15,061 nucleotides of DNA. Origin: an uncultured Pseudobdellovibrionaceae bacterium (lineage in GTDB: Bacteria > Bdellovibrionota > Bdellovibrionia > Bdellovibrionales > Bdellovibrionaceae). The stretch covers positions 1 through 15,061 of the forward strand of contig CALCCV010000213.1 of the NCBI GenBank assembly GCA_937900305.1. Reading direction: 5' to 3'. A model generated the notes under the pieces. It saw only the letters and a program-made list of their open reading frames with translations. It was not told the origin of the DNA and did no database searches. Position numbers and translations under genes: made by a program. Shown here piece by piece: positions 14,744 through 15,061 of this stretch. The first letter of the stretch is position 1. Every line of letters starts with the position of its first letter.

Positions 14744-15061
14744 ATGGTTCGCGTTCGTTTTGCTCCATCTCCCACTGGGTATTTACATGTGGGAGGGGCC
14801 CGCACAGCTCTGTTCAATTATCTTTTTGCAAAACGCCACGGTGGTCAGTTCATCTTGAGAATTGAAGACACGGACGCCGAACGCTCGACCGATCAGTCTT
14901 TGCAAATGGTTCTGAGTGATTTGCAGTGGCTGGGTCTCCCATGGGACGAAGGTCCAGTGGCGGGGTCTGCGAACGAGAAGGGGGCCTCTGGACCCTACAA
15001 GCAGTCCGCCCGGTTAGGACTTTATTCGAAAGTGGCCCAAGAGCTTTTAGGCAAAGGCCGA
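14744..15061 (+). CDS. gltX: Glutamyl-tRNA synthetase (GltX), 5' part only
   Basis: It charges tRNA with glutamate. The first 106 codons are present; the gene runs off the right edge without a stop. The class I 'HIGH' box is in 'RFAPSPTGYLHVGGARTAL' (HVGG at residues 15-18), followed by 'RIEDTD' (39-44) and 'LGLPWDEGP'. These are characteristic of GluRS and of the glutamate-binding pocket. The start is fixed by AAAGGAGA (14731-14738) 5 bases before the ATG. Because carD ends in a terminator, gltX should have its own promoter in 14596-14730, though none is obvious to me. GluRS versus a non-discriminating form cannot be told from this part. Confidence 0.95.
   Translation, partial: MVRVRFAPSPTGYLHVGGARTALFNYLFAKRHGGQFILRIEDTDAERSTDQSLQMVLSDLQWLGLPWDEGPVAGSANEKGASGPYKQSARLGLYSKVAQELLGKGR

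Noticed and set aside
14580..14858. 92-codon open frame overlapping gltX
   Set aside because: It begins inside the carD terminator and overlaps the well-supported gltX start in another frame.
1..15061. CRISPR array, tRNA or rRNA genes, insertion sequences, prophage
   Set aside because: I saw no regular repeat-spacer array, no cloverleaf with tRNA arms, and no transposase or integrase motifs.

Overview
The window looks like a chromosomal segment of a Bdellovibrio-like predatory bacterium or close relative (Bdellovibrionota). This is inferred from gene style, not from any marker gene: exported proteins with a Q-N-C-G type lipobox, a hybrid histidine kinase with a DISM/7TM-like input, a bacterial ABCC/MRP-type fused exporter, an HD-GYP protein with its own N-terminal domain, and a CdnL/CarD regulator next to gltX. 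Composition is moderate in G+C and fairly even, with no insertion sequence, integrase, CRISPR array, tRNA or rRNA that I can see. Most of it reads as ordinary core or lineage-specific chromosome.

Left part (1-2467, plus strand): a short ORF overlaps by one base the start of a membrane hybrid sensor kinase. The kinase is split by a +1 frameshift in a run of six T (596-601). The periplasmic N-terminal part is in one frame, and the membrane, kinase and receiver parts are in the next. Joined, they give a protein of about 760 residues.

Middle part (2468-5170): a noncoding or weakly coding stretch with a 9-bp inverted repeat, then a lipoprotein built from tandem cysteine modules. It converges, with 3 bp between the stop codons, on a GlpQ-type glycerophosphodiester phosphodiesterase on the minus strand. 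From 5171 to 5864 is a long intergenic region holding a possible decayed minus-strand ORF and a short hairpin.

5865-9629: one large gene for a fused two-half ABCC-type transporter, closed by a strong intrinsic terminator. Then come about 300 bases rich in small hairpins. A minus-strand pair follows: an HD-GYP protein (start about 11387) and, 2 bases after its stop, a small secreted protein with four cysteine pairs at an exact 29-residue period. The HD-GYP gene is divergent from recG (11449-13554) across 61 bp that hold a TTGATT-N8-AATCAA dyad.

Right part (13555-15061, plus strand): a terminator-like hairpin after recG, a 13-bp-period direct repeat, then a 16-codon leader ORF with a strong Shine-Dalgarno. 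Its stop overlaps the GTG start of a CdnL/CarD-family gene. An intrinsic terminator separates carD from gltX, which runs off the right edge.

The most interesting unexplained points are the carD leader peptide, the 29-residue cysteine-pair repeat protein, the modular cysteine lipoprotein, and the TTTTTTGA frameshift in the sensor kinase. I do not see a multi-gene undescribed system. The candidates are single-locus.
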